Below are positions 39,860 to 40,392 of a stretch of 40,392 bases of DNA, piece after piece (position 1 is the stretch's first letter; each line of letters starts with the position of its first letter). Source of the DNA: a virus. Both the position numbers and the translations under genes were made by a program. The stretch is taken from the IMG/VR virus record IMGVR_UViG_3300028800_002446, positions 1 to 40,392 of that record; one strand, written 5' to 3'. Under the pieces are notes generated by a model. The model saw nothing but the letters and a program-made list of their open reading frames with translations, was not told the DNA's origin and did no database searches.

Positions 39860-40068
39860 CGCGTGATCTCCTTCCCGGGCGTGTCCGATTCTGGCACGTC
39901 TTCGGTGTTCGACGCTTCGCACTGCGCGCGCACTCGCGCAGGTCGAGCCGGTCCTCTCGCGCCCTGTACTAAGATGACCAGCATGACCAGCGAAGGGCGC
40001 CCGCGCGGCGAGCCGCACGGGCTTACACCGCAACGCCAGGCCGTCACAGGCAAAACAGGAGGTGAACG

Positions 40069-40392
40069 ATGGATAGACGTATCGTGCTTCTCGCCATGCT
40101 GGTCCTTCCGGCCATGCTGGCGTCGATCCCGACGTTCGCGCAGCAGCCGCGCCCCGGGGAAACCTATCGCGGCGGGTCGCCGCCGACCCACATGCCGCCC
40201 GGCGATATGCCGCCAGAATTGCAGAGGGGCGACCGCGTGGGTCCCGAATTCCGCAATCGTCAATTCGTGGTCGACGACTGGCGCCAGCACCATCTGCAGC
40301 CGCCGCCGCGCGGCTATCACTGGGTCGGGCTGGCGGGCCGGTACTATCTTGTGCGCAGCTCGAACTGGACCGTGGAGCGGGTCGGGCCGTAA
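40069..40392 (+). CDS. RcnB-like periplasmic protein
   Basis: A 107-residue protein with a near-perfect ribosome site (AGGAGGTGAACG). Residues 1-24 are a Sec signal (MDRRIVLLAMLVLPAMLASI, cleavage near TFA-QQ). The Pro/Arg-rich middle precedes an RcnB-like C-terminal segment: FVVDDWRQHHLQPPPRGYHW (residues ~66-85), then LAGRYYLVRSSNW. RcnB members are linked to nickel/cobalt homeostasis in E. coli, but these Burkholderiaceae relatives are uncharacterised. The stop is the last codon of the window. Confidence 0.85.
   Translation: MDRRIVLLAMLVLPAMLASIPTFAQQPRPGETYRGGSPPTHMPPGDMPPELQRGDRVGPEFRNRQFVVDDWRQHHLQPPPRGYHWVGLAGRYYLVRSSNWTVERVGP

Noticed and set aside
1-40392. CRISPR arrays or insertion sequences
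   Set aside because: No regularly spaced repeats and no IS-type transposase other than the Mu-type enzyme were seen.

Overview
The window is a high-GC betaproteobacterial chromosome segment, most likely Burkholderia/Paraburkholderia/Caballeronia judging by codon use and the small exported host proteins. It carries nearly all of a Mu-like transposable (contractile-tailed) prophage, from position 1 to about 37,590. About 2.8 kb of host chromosome follows: a tRNA-His(GTG) gene, dusA and three small genes. The left phage end and any divergent repressor gene lie outside the window, which opens on the start codon of a Ner-like gene.

Early region (1-8,778, all +): Ner-like regulator, a second helix-turn-helix protein, the DDE transposase (MuA type) and its AAA+ partner (MuB type). 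A run of small, tightly overlapping accessory genes follows (winged-helix, HTH with Cys residues, DUF3164, DUF2786 and several unknowns), then GemA/gp16 and a Mor-type activator. A strong intrinsic terminator (8,810-8,836) closes this operon. No separate C activator is seen, so the Mor protein is the obvious candidate to switch on everything downstream.

Lysis and packaging (8,928-14,253): a lambda-R-type endolysin, two small membrane proteins, an Rz gene with Rz1 embedded in another frame, a TraR/DksA-like zinc-finger protein, two membrane-associated proteins of unknown role, then small and large terminase. Head (14,263-22,228): portal, minor head protein with a C-terminal putative nuclease domain, gpG-type protein, protease with an internal scaffold start, decoration-like protein, major capsid, and connector/completion proteins. 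Tail (22,225-32,791): DUF2635 protein, sheath, tube, tail-assembly chaperone with a -1 frameshift, tape measure, gpN, gpP, spike, an inserted DUF2513-like gene, gp46, gp47 and gp48 homologues.

Fiber and cargo (32,793-37,463): a fiber with beta-spiral-like repeats, a 555-residue protein with seven ~50-residue repeats (candidate beta-propeller), a small companion, a fiber-associated gene broken by what looks like a one-base insertion, an exported small protein and a Dam-like adenine methylase. This part is less GC-rich in places and looks mosaic. The right phage end lies in the non-coding stretch 37,464-37,601, which has repeats that could be transposase-binding sites. Most phage genes overlap by 1-8 bases (ATGA, TAATG), suggesting long translationally coupled operons.
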